Source of the DNA: Plumapathes pennacea
Taxonomy: Eukaryota; Cnidaria; Anthozoa; Antipatharia; Myriopathidae
DNA: 64,000 nucleotides
Direction: 5' to 3'
Assembly (NCBI GenBank): GCA_964036295.1
Contig: OZ038463.1
Span: 6,191,274 to 6,255,273, forward strand
Positions 46,127 to 56,933 of the stretch are shown here, piece by piece. The position numbers were made by a program, and so were the translations under genes. Position 1 is the first letter of the stretch; every line of letters begins with the position of its first letter. The notes below the pieces were generated by a model. That model was not told where the DNA came from, searched no databases, and saw only the letters and a program-made list of their open reading frames with translations.

Positions 46127-47860
46127 AAAAGAAAAAAAAAAAAGAAAAGAAAAAGAGAATGGAATAGGCCTTCCATGATCAGCCTCCTATACTAAAGTTA
46201 AACATTTTCTTATAAAATTTAGTAACAAGATGCACGACGGTCAGCGTGAAGGGATACAAACAAAGCGACTGAATCCAACTCGTGAAGAGACTCCAACCAA
46301 CCTCGTCTGGCAGGGATAACTGAGTTTCCCAATTATTCAAAATAAAAAGAAGCGTATCTCGCTATATATATAAAAATATATATAAAGTTGCTGCTACAAA
46401 TTCTACCCTACTCTAACCCTAAATCCAACCCAAACCCCAACGACTCAACCCTAAAAAATAATAAACAAATAAGGTGCACACTAAATTTCAGATTCCATAA
46501 ATACCATGCTGAGAAGTCCCATATAGAAAACTCTTACATGATACCATAGTACCATATAGGGTCTGTGTACAAACCTTTGGGGACACAACTGTAACCACAG
46601 TCCTTGTCACAGCGACACTCATCGCTGACGTCATCACAATCAGTCGAAAGAGTGCATGGGATTCGGCAATTCTGTTCTGGCTGCTGATTGGTGCGCGGGC
46701 AGTTGGACTGACCTAAAACTCAAAACGACATGTCAAGATTGTTGTGCAAAAAATACAATCCTGTTGTATATCACTGATATGACACATGTCCTCCAGCTTC
46801 CCCTCCCTTATTATCTGGTTACAGGAGTTTGCGTAAATCCGACTACTCTACACTGAGCCGGGGAGGGGAGGGGAGGGGAGGGGATAGGAATCCGAATGAG
46901 TCTAAATTCCTGGAGGGGTAGAACCGGCTTGAACGGCATGCCATGTTTGATTTTATCTCCAGTGCATGCTGTTTGTGTCACAGTGCCTGCCTTTGTGTAT
47001 TTTTACACGCGAAACGCTTGGACCAGTACAGTAGTTAAGCCCCGGGGAGGGGGAGGGGTACTCCCATATATTAAGCCATATAGGTATGTGCCGCCCAAAG
47101 GGTATCATTTTCAGCATTTTAGTCTGAAATTGGGTATCGATTTTAACCTTTGGTCTGGAATAGGGTAGGAGATTTTGATATTTGGTCTGAAATAGGGTCG
47201 AAATTCGCAAATTTTGGTCTGAAATAGGGTAAGGGTAAATTTTTGAGGAGTAACCCCTCCCTCTCCCCCCCCTCCCCCCCCCCCCCCGGAGGTTGAGCTC
47301 ACGCGACCAGAGCCAAAAACAACCTCTGCCCCCCAGGGTAGGATTCACTAAACTTTCCGCCGGAAATCTAAAGTTGATACCGAACAAAAGTCCGTGAAAG
47401 GCCCGAGTTGGAGAGCCGGTATTGAGGTCATCCTTCGTCAAGTTCTTTGATTCATGAACGTAAAAAAGAATGTTTTCACTGCGCGAATTAATTTGCAAGC
47501 ATTTCCTTTCATGAACACGGATATGGATTTACGTAATGTAGCCTCGTTTTGTTCGCTTTAAATACTCGAACGTTTATACCCGACTCCCCAAATCCGCTCC
47601 GATCGGACTGAAACTATTTGTTCTGTACATCATTAAGGTGCTCTTGTTCTTTGCGAAATATCTTCATGGATCAGAAACGCAACAGTCGCAATTACTGTAT
47701 ATTCTATACTATCAATTAACTCCGCAGCTGTGAGTCAGTCAGTTCGTGTGAATAAAGCGGTAGCATGAAAGTTGCTCGTAGATTCAAACTTACCATTGGC
47801 TAAATCGATTGCCACAGCTATCAACACCCAGTACTGGTACAACGCTAATGTTGGCATCAT
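36552..47860 (-). CDS. Gene C: secreted WAP-like/CCP/FN3/ShKT mosaic protein
   Basis: Thirteen exons (2268 nt, 755 aa plus stop), in transcript order: 47794-47860 signal peptide; 46575-46712 WAP-like; 45486-45656 CCP1; 44745-44930 CCP2; 44310-44444 WAP-like; 41533-41706 CCP3; 40930-41106 CCP4; 40465-40638 CCP5; 40148-40321 CCP6; 38637-38810 CCP7; 37590-37877 FN3; 36979-37266 FN3; 36552-36673 ShKT. Every junction is phase 1 and no split codon makes a stop. One domain per exon is a hallmark of exon shuffling. CCP/sushi modules mediate protein binding in complement and adhesion proteins, and WAP folds often inhibit proteases, so an extracellular recognition or matrix role is plausible (inference). 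No transmembrane segment was seen. I know no named protein with this order. Confidence 0.85.
36979..37877 (-). CDS. Gene C exons 11-12: two fibronectin type III domains
   Basis: Both exons are 288 nt. FN3-1 has KPSQPIVTFSD, LTIKWSPPADDGGSVVTGYR and TLLVYARNAVGEG. FN3-2 has PPEVVTATYN, FTIRWNEPISNGAEVEGYDI and IAVTATNEFGEA. Core Trp, Tyr and Ala-N-x-x-G residues are intact. Confidence 0.9.
37903..38118. repeat. CAA and CCA microsatellites
   Basis: (CAA)n at 37903-37922 just upstream (on the - strand) of the FN3-1 exon, and (CCA)n followed by (CAA)n at 38068-38117. Both are preceded by TTACAAAACAGCAGACCA, so they are copies of one intron piece. Confidence 0.85.
38637..41706 (-). CDS. Gene C exons 6-10: CCP3-CCP7
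   Basis: Five sushi modules, four of them on exons of exactly 174 nt: LSCGDPPAVANGRRIF; CKPPPLPRNATI (177 nt); GCRDPGSLMNGRRLGDSF; ECGRLSPPQNGYVSN; KCNALPTPVNGRKYGKL. Each has four Cys, the central Gly-Tyr/Phe and a Trp before the last Cys. Intron 5-6 is long and contains the STPR-repeat ORF (42538-43001). Confidence 0.88.
40713..40797. mobile_element. Fragment of the TTAA / CCCTTTCACTCCCAAG MITE
   Basis: Ends CTTGGGAGTGAGAAAGGGTTAA. A second degraded end is near 40890-40915. Full-length relative at 50383-50587. Confidence 0.6.
42538..43001 (+). CDS. STPR-repeat ORF inside intron of gene C
   Basis: From ATG 42538 the frame encodes 153 aa, including about 3.5 copies of a 23-residue repeat: TPQRKQRMNADRKRHEEKRV, TPQREQRLKANRDLQEKKRA, TPQRQQRMNADQKRHEQKRV, TPQREQRLKGNRELQ. 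Length, Arg/Lys content and TPxxRxxR spacing match the STPR (score-and-three peptide repeat) DNA-binding domain of silkworm FMBP-1 and of many Helitron- or transposon-associated proteins. The repeats alternate in two types, a 46-residue higher-order unit. It is antisense to gene C. It could be a transposon fragment, a first exon of a nested gene, or a short basic DNA-binding protein. The downstream 37 residues show no domain. Confidence 0.5.
44072..44304. mobile_element. PIF/Harbinger-like MITE beside a splice donor
   Basis: Termini TACCCTATTCACACCC (44075 on) and, inverted, TACCTCGTTCACACC (to 44301), flanked by TTA on both sides (44072-44074 and 44302-44304). The TTA target duplication and about 15-nt ends fit PIF/Harbinger. 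The right edge is only five bases from the GT of the intron after gene C exon 5. Confidence 0.8.
44310..46712 (-). CDS. Gene C exons 2-5: WAP-like, CCP1, CCP2, WAP-like
   Basis: WAP-like 1 (46575-46712) has eight cysteines: CPRTNQQPEQNC, then C, C, CRC, CGYSC. WAP-like 2 (44310-44444) repeats the plan: SCRRTTRASRTKC, C, C, CLC, CGYSC. True WAP domains have adjacent C5-C6; here one residue separates them (CRC/CLC). CCP1 (45486-45656) has SCGDPPRV..YSC..TC..W..C. CCP2 (44745-44930) starts with MCRKPVV and has the Trp and four Cys of a sushi module, though with an unusual long middle. Confidence 0.82.
45096..45128. repeat. Poly-G tract
   Basis: About 33 G in a row in the intron between CCP1 and CCP2 of gene C. 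Confidence 0.95.
46090..46160. repeat. Poly-A/AAAG tract
   Basis: About 34 A followed by interrupted AAAAG repeats in a gene C intron. Confidence 0.9.
47036..47290. mobile_element. GGTCTGAAATAGGGT dispersed repeat, copy 1
   Basis: Starts CCCCGGGGAGGGGGAGGGGTACTCCCATA, here split as CCCCGGGGAGG and GGGGTACTCCCATA, and carries four variants of TTTGGTCTGGAATAGGGTA before a C homopolymer. An inverted copy is at 60560-61015, partial copies at 49090-49250 and near 61885. The type of element is not known to me. Confidence 0.6.
47794..47860 (-). CDS. Gene C exon 1: signal peptide
   Basis: ATG at 47860 gives MMPTLALYQYWVLIAVAIDL and then AN, with a hydrophobic core, ending phase 1 at donor GTAAGT. 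Two ATGs in a row leave the first Met ambiguous by one residue. Confidence 0.8.
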
Positions 47861-48757
47861 TTGTTTTAGCTCGAACTAAAACTTTACACTTGCCGGATGT
47901 CACGTCGTGAGACCGCAATACTCCCACATACAGAACCAGGATCGTGTGTCGGCTATTTGAGATTGTCATCGGAGTCAACATTCTGGTTGTCATTTGAGAT
48001 GGGTATTTGATAAAAAAATTATGGTAACAGACTGCACCTCCGTTCTGTCGTTTTACACTCTTCACACCGCCACTCAGTAATGACCCCGGCAGGCCGTTGC
48101 ACGTTTATGGATTCAGAGACGGTAATACTGCCGAGTAGGCCAGCGGCAGGATTTTCTATGTGATTATAATTGCCGTTTAGGGGGCGATTTTCCAACGACG
48201 GCGAAGCAAACTCCCCCTAAACAAGGCAAGGAAATTCCTGACGCCACAAACCACAGTTCTAGTATAATACTTTATTATCTACCTATTCAGGAAAGTTTGA
48301 GGGGAATGTTTTATTTTCGGGAGGATTTCAGGAGAGCCCTCTCTCATAAGAGAGACTGACCGTGATCAACTGCCGTGACGAATTACGCAATGGGCCGCTA
48401 GACACAAATCTGCAAATTTCACTACGCTATCTAAGACAAAGTACTTGAATTTGTATCCTGTTTGGCACTACATGAACACTACATCAGGATTTCAGGAGAG
48501 CCCTCTTTCATAAGAGAGACTGACCGTGATCAACTGCCGTGACGAATTATGCAATGGGCCGCTAGACACAAATCTGCAAATTTCTCTACGCTGTCTAAGA
48601 CAAAGTACTTGAATTCGTATCCTGTTTGGCACTACATGAACGCAATTTCCCAACTAAACACCGGTGTAGTCTATACTTTACTGGTATAGTTGTCCAACTA
48701 TTCATTTGGTGCATTACTAACCACCACATTACTAATAACAAGACCTTAGGTATGTGT
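47861..48757. other. Gene C upstream region and GSTO 3' flank
   Basis: Contains the presumed promoter of gene C and the 3' flank of the GST gene, both - strand. On the - strand AATAAA motifs (TTTATT at 48271-48276 and 48310-48315) are candidate GST poly(A) signals. Confidence 0.5.
48322..48645. repeat. 165-bp tandem duplication in GSTO 3' flank
   Basis: Two direct copies (from 48322 and 48487) starting AGGATTTCAGGAGAGCCCTC and ending near TGGCACTACATGAAC. Only a few substitutions separate them. Confidence 0.92.
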
Positions 48758-51700
48758 TCACGGCTTAATGTCAGACCCAATGAGCTGACTCTCTCCTGTA
48801 GAAGAGGTGTAATAACTAGATATAAACTTCTTGTACCACTCTGTTGGGTAGGCACACTCTTTGACAGCAACATCCTCTCGCATGGCCATGCACCAATCAT
48901 GGAGTGCTGGGAATTGATTCTTCGTCAGTTCAAACCCAGTGACCTCCTGTATAACTGGTAGTTTCTCAAGCCATGGCCAAATAAGGTAGTCCAGCATACC
49001 TGGTTTATCACCTGTGTAAAGAACAAACACATCACATCAGAAAAATAGGTTTTTTTTTACAGGTGGATGGAGAGAGGGTGGTGGTGGTGGGGGGTTGACC
49101 CTAAAGACTATATAAGCTTTGAATCATTTTAGTCTGAACTTAAAGGGAATATTTTGCTTATTTTGGTATATTATTGGTCTGAAAGAGCTTGGGTAAACAT
49201 TTTGGTGCGCAGGCCTGAAAAAAAAAAGGGGGGGGGGGGGGGGGTGCAATGGGTGGGGTGGGATACAGGTAAAAGAAAAGGGTTGAAAAATTGTAAATTG
49301 CACACTCCCACCCAATATTATGATGGGTACCCTGGGGTTATACATTCTAATAACATGGTCAATCAATCACTGTAGATTCATGTAGTAACTCATTTATGAA
49401 GGTTAAATACCTCCAAAGAATGCTGACTTCTGCTCTGTCAATTTATCATCGAAACACTTGATTTGCTTGGCAAATTCTTGGCGAGTTTCATCATCCTGTT
49501 GTTTCAAAAACTTGTAGTAGTTGGGTACAACCTATGTGCAGAACAATAACGACAAAAGCAATTTGTACATACCCTTTGCAGATTAGATCATTGCTATATT
49601 TTGGCTTACAAATATTTACCTTCTTGCCAAAAACATCTATTAAAAGTCGGTGCTTGTTTCGCTCGAATGGATCGCTTGGGTATAGAGTTCGACCCTCAGA
49701 ACTTGCATCCTCCAAATACTCTGCAGAAATAAATTATAATGTTATTTACTAACTAACATATTGTAAAAGACATGACTGTGCATTACTATTGTCCAACAGT
49801 AAGAAATGGGCTTTGGGAGTGGGGGCAGAGAGTAGTTTTACAGCAGACAATTGTGCTGGGAATCACAGTGATGTTCAAATGACTTTAAACGACTCACTGC
49901 CTTTGGTACTTTTTCCAGGGGAAAGAAAGGAAGGCTAGGAGATCGCAGGCTAACAGAAACTAAAGTATGAAAAATATGTGTTCACATCCTGATCTAACAG
50001 TAACTATGAGATACACACAATCACATAGTTTATATACCCTCCCAACCCACTGGGTTCCTTGGTATTCATGCATATAGACAGTCATGTACTGTACTATACG
50101 TACCACAGCATATTATTGACTCGTACAGAACCCTTCCATCTGACCACTCCATAGCTGGAACTGCGCCATTGGGATTTACATCAGTGAACCAGTCCGGTCT
50201 GTCCTTTAGGTTGATGTTGATGCATTCATACTTGATTCCCTTGGCTGCCAGCACAAGTCGTGCTCGCTGCATGGAGAAAAACAGAATTGTCAAACCTTTC
50301 CCAAGACCAAGATGTACTGTAATATGTTGACAAGAACGAGCAGAGATATTGGCATTCCATATGTACAACCTTAGTGTTGTACTTAACCCTTTCACTCCCA
50401 AGAGTGATCAACTTTAATTTTCTCTTTTCAGTCTCTCACCAGATCATACAGTATGGAGAATTTGGCATTTGATACCTTGCTCAAATGACAGCTGATTAAA
50501 ACATGAATTCTCATCTTATCACTCATATATTTTCTTATTTAATGGTTGGGAAAATTTGTATTTTGAGCTTGGGAGTGAAAGGGTTAAATTGCTAAAAGGG
50601 TTATAGTCATACGGGGGGGGGGGGGGGGGTTGGTGGAGTAGAAATTAGTTCTAGATTTTAGTGGGGTAATATTTAACAGTTTTAGGCACCTAAAAGGTGC
50701 CAAAATGTTCTGTCACCTGTGTATATACTAAAATGTTTCATAACAAACTATTATTTTCTGGGGAAAAAGTTAAGAATGAGAAGAAAAATACACCACTTAT
50801 GAATGCAGGAACAGAGAGAAGGGCACATTAAGAGCGGGTGACTGTAAATATCGAGAACTCGCCGTCAAAACTGAAATTTCGGATTCCTTCTTCTTTCGTC
50901 AGAAAAACCCCTTTGGTGAACTACTTTCGAAAATCACAAACAAACTTCCCCGGGAGTTTTCATTTTCGGGAAATCCGCCCAAATGTGAAATGCCGTGATT
51001 GCGTTACATCTGCCGTGAAATTCCAACGAAAATTGATGCATGTTCAAACCGTCCAGGAGGAAAGACGGCTCAAGGGATTGAAACCATCTTCTATACCTTC
51101 GTAGGGCATCCTATTTACTACATAGAAACGTAAAAATATTTCAATAGAATGTAATTTTACTGGTTGTTTTGGAGGCTCGAAAATTCCAATTTCTCGTTCT
51201 TTGGTAAACACTCGAAAGTCGAGAAAGTTTAGGGGCAAAACTCGCATCCTGGTACATCAAGTTTTGAGTGGAAACTTACACTAGAGGAAAGCCCTATCAT
51301 TGTACTGCAATATATAAAACATTCAGCTTGGGCAATTTAAAATCCACACGCCGAGAGAAGTAAATCCATGGGCAATTTTTCATGTTTTGGCAACTGTCAC
51401 GCAACGTCGAGAGAACTTATTTTCAAATAGATTTATCGTTAAATGTGCTTCATTCGGGATGGTAGGATTTAGTTCGTGTTATAATGCAATTCTCAGGTCC
51501 TAGTAATATTTCAACTATCCTGTAGATCTGTAAAAAAAGGGTTGCAGGGCAGTAAAGCGAGGCCGACAAACTGCCCAGGAATCACGTTCCTGTCGCGTGG
51601 CTGCTTCAACATGACAATTTGCTTCACTGGACAGTCCGATTTTTTGATGCTCCACTTCTCTGAAATGGCACAAACGAAACAATACACCTACAGCGATTGC

Positions 51701-52639
51701 CAACTGGCCACATTTCTTCGCTGTTTCTGGCGGACTATGGGCAAAGTGTTGGCAGTCGTGGAAACAACACGCTCAGATTTGCATACGTCACGCTTGTCTA
51801 AAACATTAGTTGCCGATATTTGTTGTTGTGAAAAACACTGTGGGATCAAAACCGTTTTGGCCCAATAGTTAACTCATATTTTTGATATGAGCAGGGCCGG
51901 GAAAAGATTAAAAGGCGATAACGGTTTACAGTAGACACAAAAACGGAGACAGTTTAGGAGACAATATTGTCCGTCCCTGGTCAGGCACACTGTTGAGGGG
52001 TGGGTTCTAAATCCGGACTAATCCTTTCTAAAGAGCAACGTTTGGGGTTTATTTCTTGGGGGTGGGTTTGGAACATCAAGTCCAAGTTCGGCTGCTGAAT
52101 AATTGCAACTGCCTCAGTTTTTGCTTTGAAGGAGTGCCTGCCTGTAGAACCATGAGCCAGGTGCAATTTGGCGACAACTGACTCCCGGCAATGGCATAAT
52201 TCTTCTCGTCATGAGAAGCTGCAGTCCTAGTCTTCTTGGCTCATTGGTTGCTGGTCGATTTATGCAGCCATCCTCGAAAAAAAAACAAAAGAAAACAAAA
52301 GAAAAAAAGAAAAAAAGAAAACAGGAAACTTGCTGGGGCGTGAGAATTCGGTGATAGGAAACATTTTCAGGCGGTGGTTTCAAGTCATTAAGTAAGCGCC
52401 TTCGAAGCCCGGTGCTTTGAAACTAGAAAAAAAATCTCTTCTGAAGATGTTGCACCTAAAAACCTTGAGCTGCCTCGACATGGCTGCACTAGTGTATTTT
52501 AGCGCCATGCGACATGAGAAAGATAGTTGTCTTTGGCAGATGCACGCAATCTGCAGAGAGGACATTACCCGCACTGGACCAAGCCAGAGAGATGTACACT
52601 ACAAAACTTGCCTAGGGAGTTGGTATAAACCAGCTTTGC

Positions 52640-52672
<33 letters not shown>

Positions 52673-54912
52673 AGGGAGAAAAGAAAAAAGAAACGTCGTC
52701 AATTTCAAATCATGCAAAGTCTGGGCTTTGAAGAAAACGAGAAATCCGAGTGATTTCAACGAAAAACAGAAGTCTTTCTTGACTTTAAGATTCTATGTCG
52801 GACAGACAACAGGGCACAAGATGGAGCAGGAAGAAGTTGCATGAGAAATGCGTCAAGTAAACGTTTCAGTGGTGAGTACTTCTTTAAGGCCGCTCAGCCG
52901 AATTTTGCCAAATTGCAGCTGGCTCATGCAATTGTCCGTGACCAAGGAAACGTGTGCGCGGTGGTAAATGCAGGCACTCTTACAAGGAAACTGAAGTGAG
53001 GCAGTTGCAATTCCACTATTGTGAACTTGGACTCGATGTTCCAAACGTACCCCTCAGAAAGAAAGCCCTATACAATGCTGTTTTGGAAAGAATTAGTCCG
53101 GTATTTGTGCACTTGCATGGATTTAGAACCCACCCCTCAACAGTGTGCCTGACCAGGGACGGACAATATTGTCTCCTAAACTGTCTCCGTTTTTGTGTCT
53201 ACTGTAAACCTTTATCGACTTTTATTCTTTTCCAGGCCCTGTTCATATCAAAAATATGAGTTAACTATTGGGCAGTGTTTTTCACAACAACAAATATCGG
53301 CAACTAATGTTTTAGACAAGCGTGACGTATGCAAATCTGAGCGTGTTGTTTCCACGACTGCCGACACTTCGCCCATAGTCCGCCAGAAACAGCGAAGAAA
53401 TGTGGCCAGTTGGCAATCGCTGTAGGTGTATTGTTTCGTTTGTGCCATTTCAGAGAAGTGGAGCATCAAAAAATCGGACTGTCCAGTGAAGCGAATTGTC
53501 ATGTTGAAGCAGCCACGCGACAGGAACGTGATTCCTGGGCAGTTTGTCGGCCCCGCTTTACTGCCCTGCAACCCTTTTTTTTACAGATCTACAGGATAGT
53601 TGAAATATTACTAGGACCTGAGAATTGCATTATAACACGAACTAAATCCTACCATCCCGAATGAAGCACATTTAACGATAAATCTATTTGAAAATAAGTT
53701 CTCTCGACGTTGCGTGACAGTTGCCAAAACATGAAAAATTGCCCATGGATTTACTTCTCTCGGCGTGTGGATTTTAAATTGCCCAAGCTGAATGTTTTAT
53801 ATATTGCAGTACAATGATAGGGCTTTCCTCTAGTGTAAGTTTCCACTCAAAACTTGATGTACCAGGATGCGAGTTTTGCCCCTAAACTTTCTCGACTTTC
53901 GAGTGTTTACCAAAGAACGAGAAATTGGAATTTTCGAGCCTCCAAAACAACCAGTAAAATTACATTCTATTGAAATATTTTTACGTTTCTATGTAGTAAA
54001 TAGGATGCCCTACGAAGGTATAGAAGATGGTTTCGATCCCTTGAGCCGTCTTTCCTCCTGGACGGTTTGAACATGCATCAATTTTCGTTGGAATTTCACG
54101 GCAGATGTAACGCAATCACGGCATTTCACATTTGGGCGGATTTCCCGAAAATGAAAACTCCCGGGGAAGTTTGTTTGTGATTTTCGAAAGTAGTTCACCA
54201 AAGGGGTTTTTCTGACGAAAGAAGAAGGAATCCGAAATTTCAGTTTTGACGGCGAGTTCTCGATATTTACAGTCACCCGCTCTTAAATGTTCGGGATGCT
54301 TTCTGCTCCCCGCCCCGCAACATCATACACAAACAGTCCCTATAAACAATGAAGAAACAATAAAACCATGCCTTTTGAAATCATTAAAACTATCTCCTCC
54401 AATAATAACCAGCCCTCCCTGAAAAAAGCCCAATTCTTTTTGACCCATTTATAAGACAGCAGGCTTGGCTTATTTACAGAATTTACGGTATACCTTCTTT
54501 TCTTTTCCTTCCCCAACGCATGTGCAAATGTACGAAGCGTGACTTTGCCTTTTTATAACACCTCAAATATGTTTTGAATTCTTGATCGCAGGCTGAGGTC
54601 GCTTAAAACTCGGGAACATATGCATGTACTGCACTCTGTCATTGTTGCACTACTTTTGCACTATCAGCGAATCGCGATCAAGGCGCCTCACTCTAAGGAT
54701 TACCGCGGTAGTGTCCCGGGAGAGACCATTTGTCCACAGTACCACCCAGCTGCAGAGCCTACCAGACGAAGCCGAACCCCCATGTTCAAAAAATACCTTC
54801 TCAAAGAAGAAAATATTCTCACCTGTGCAAAAGGACAGAACCTCATGCTATACAATCGCAAGCGATCCTTCGGCAGTGGCGGTTTTTCTGATTCCTTTGA
54901 ACAGTGCGTCAT
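48758..54912 (-). CDS. GSTO: Omega-class glutathione S-transferase
   Basis: Five exons total 729 nt (242 aa plus stop): 54823-54912, 50104-50266, 49620-49720, 49411-49531, 48758-49011. Exon 1 encodes the thioredoxin-fold start LRLYSMRFCPFAQ, whose Cys26 is the catalytic cysteine that marks the omega class (others use Tyr or Ser). Next come RARLVLAAKGIKYECININL, NPNGAVPAMEW and LYESIICCEYLED; the C-terminal helical domain has FFGGDKPGMLDYLIWPWLEK. GSTO enzymes carry out glutathione-dependent thiol transfer, dehydroascorbate reduction and reduction of methylated arsenic in the cytosol. Length equals the usual about 240 aa. Intron 1 (54822 down to 50267) contains a 3.45-kb palindromic transposon and a MITE, so exon 1 stands 4.5 kb from exon 2. 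Confidence 0.95.
49205..49245. repeat. A/G homopolymer tract in GSTO intron
   Basis: A run of A then about 15 G (near 49229-49243), in a partial copy of the GGTCTGAA dispersed repeat. Confidence 0.8.
50383..50587. mobile_element. Full-length TTAA-flanked MITE (CCCTTTCACTCCCAAG)
   Basis: TTAA at 50383-50386 and 50584-50587 bracket the ends CCCTTTCACTCCCAAG and CTTGGGAGTGAAAGGG, a perfect 16-nt inverted pair. TTAA duplication with CCC ends is what piggyBac-type transposases produce. Degraded relatives lie at about 5535-5716, 6096-6130, 40713-40797 and 59284-59400. Confidence 0.88.
50828..54286. mobile_element. 3.45-kb palindromic TTAA-flanked transposable element
   Basis: TTAA at 50828-50831 and 54283-54286 flank an element that starts GAGCGGGTGACTGTAAATAT and ends in its inverse. 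The outer arms (50832 to about 52015 and about 53120 to 54282) are nearly identical inverted copies of about 1.17 kb; one visible difference is an insertion of about 19 nt near 51845-51863. Inner sequence (about 52015-52200 and 52890-53120) still aligns as an inverted pair but is clearly diverged. Both arms carry the same 88-codon open frame starting at the terminus (50838-51104 + and 54010-54276 -), which includes KCRDCVTSAVKFQRK. TTAA duplication points to piggyBac or Kolobok families. No intact transposase was seen, so it is probably non-autonomous. Confidence 0.85.
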
Positions 54913-56902
54913 CTTTTAGCTTGCAGTAACGAAGACTCTTTGCCCAAGGTGTGTAATGCGTCAGATCATGTGACTGATCTGACAGTGGTCGGAGGGGCTT
55001 GGGTACGGTTGTCGGGCGGGCTTTTACCTTACTTTTAATACTTTTGTCTCCTCAAGAAAACTAAAGCACCTGCCACGCACTTTCACAGGTTATGTGAAAG
55101 TGTAATTTGATTGTGTGATATTTTTCCCAAGGGGAAATATTGACTTGTCGTGCCCATCGGCTTGCGCATGCTCAGGTGCAGCCGCAAAGCCCCATGGGAA
55201 ATATTAGCCAACTTGAGTGAACGAACGGACGAAGGATCGAGCAGATCACTCTCAACAGCTCAGTTTTACGCACTAGGCTTTTCATTTTGTTTTCAGTCTG
55301 CTTCGGCAGCTCACCGTTAACAATTCCGCACAAGAAGAACGACAATAAGCGCCCCAATCAGAAAATTCCAGGGAATTTCGACAAGCAGCCCTGTACGTAT
55401 CGAAGTCCTTGCTTGTATAATTGCTTGTTGTATGTTAATATTTGTGTCTTCTTTCAGCTGTTTCGTTTGTTTTTGTGCCGCTCCTTGGCATTTTCACATG
55501 TTTGAAAGTGACTGTAGACACGTCTCCACAAGGATTCTTTTCGGATATAATACATGAACGAAGTGTTTGTACATACCATCAATTTTTGTTCTTTTCAAGG
55601 AAAACTGGGTTTGATTTTTATGGAGAGCAGCGTATTAGTCTTTATTGTTAAAAGCTCAGTTTTAAAGCCAGTGTCGGTTGCAGATATATCCAGAAATCAA
55701 GATGTTTCAGTATTTTTTTTGTGTCATAAGGGTGTTGTAATTTTTTGTTGCACAATTTTCTTGTATTTCAGTACCTCATTTTAACTTCAGACACGTCCTT
55801 CTGTGCTGGTACTTTGCGTGGAAGGGTTGTGCATCAAATTTTGGTTAGGATATGTGACAGATATATTTAACATATTTGTTACGCAATGTTGTTTTCGTTG
55901 AATGCAAATTGTTTCATTCAACAGTTTGTCTCTCGAGTCTTGATGTTCCCATTCATTTCTAAGGAAACTGTACTGTACGAGTATTAACAACTTGAGAAGT
56001 GATAATTCCATCATATTTTTTCTGAATGATATCAGTGAGCTATGTAGCTATGAAATGACAATTTCTCTATTATGTATGATATCTCTGGTGAGGGAATTTA
56101 AACAGAGCATAATATATTGAAGTCGAAATCTGTATGTCCAAGAGAAATATTGCCTAACGAATCTACCAAAGTTCTAGTTTGTGCATTCACAAGATGAGAA
56201 CAGAACAATGAGGCAATTCTTGTCTGACTCTCGAAAACTTCACAGTCTGTTGCTGTTTATGATGTTTATGTGAAAGTGTTGTTGATTAAAGATTGTTAAA
56301 AGAACCATGTTTTAACAAGTTTAAATTCATTGTTTCTGTTACCTCAAGGTTTCACAAATGCAAAATTTTCTAAATGCAAAAAGCAGTCAGTTATTATTTG
56401 TCTACAGTTTGTGTGAATACTATTACCTTGAGTTTTGTCAACCTTCAAGATGATTCTAATAGAATCTGGAGGTGTTGAAGTGAAAACTGTAAAACAATAT
56501 TTATGTGTTAGCTATCTGCTTGTATTTGTGCACTGATTAACTTGACTTCTGGAAAGTTTGGGTATAAACTAAACAGAGACAAGTGCATATTTTGCAAGCC
56601 ATAGCCCTTCATGTAAGAAGTGGCATGATTAACAGATTTCCAGAGGTTTCCCGCAGTGTGGACTAGCTCTTATTTACCGCAATTTTTGCCATCACATGGT
56701 CAAAATGTTGTGGACTTATGAGGCACAGCATGTGATGATGTAAATCATAGTAACGATATATAGAAAAAACAAAACAAAACAATTCTGTTTAGAAAATGTA
56801 AGAGAAAGTGTCATTGTATTGTGTGACATGGTGGCATCAGTATCGTTGTCTGGACTCTCATTTACCATTGACCAGTCAGAGAGCGTGAAACTAGTGAGTT
56901 TT

Positions 56903-56933
<31 letters not shown>

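Noticed and set aside
52417-52731. 104-aa frame in the centre of the palindromic element
   Set aside because: It runs into a poly-A tract and has no recognisable transposase motif; kept only as part of the element.
54620-54929. Two + strand frames of about 100 aa
   Set aside because: They lie antisense to GSTO exon 1, which encodes a textbook omega-GST N-terminus.
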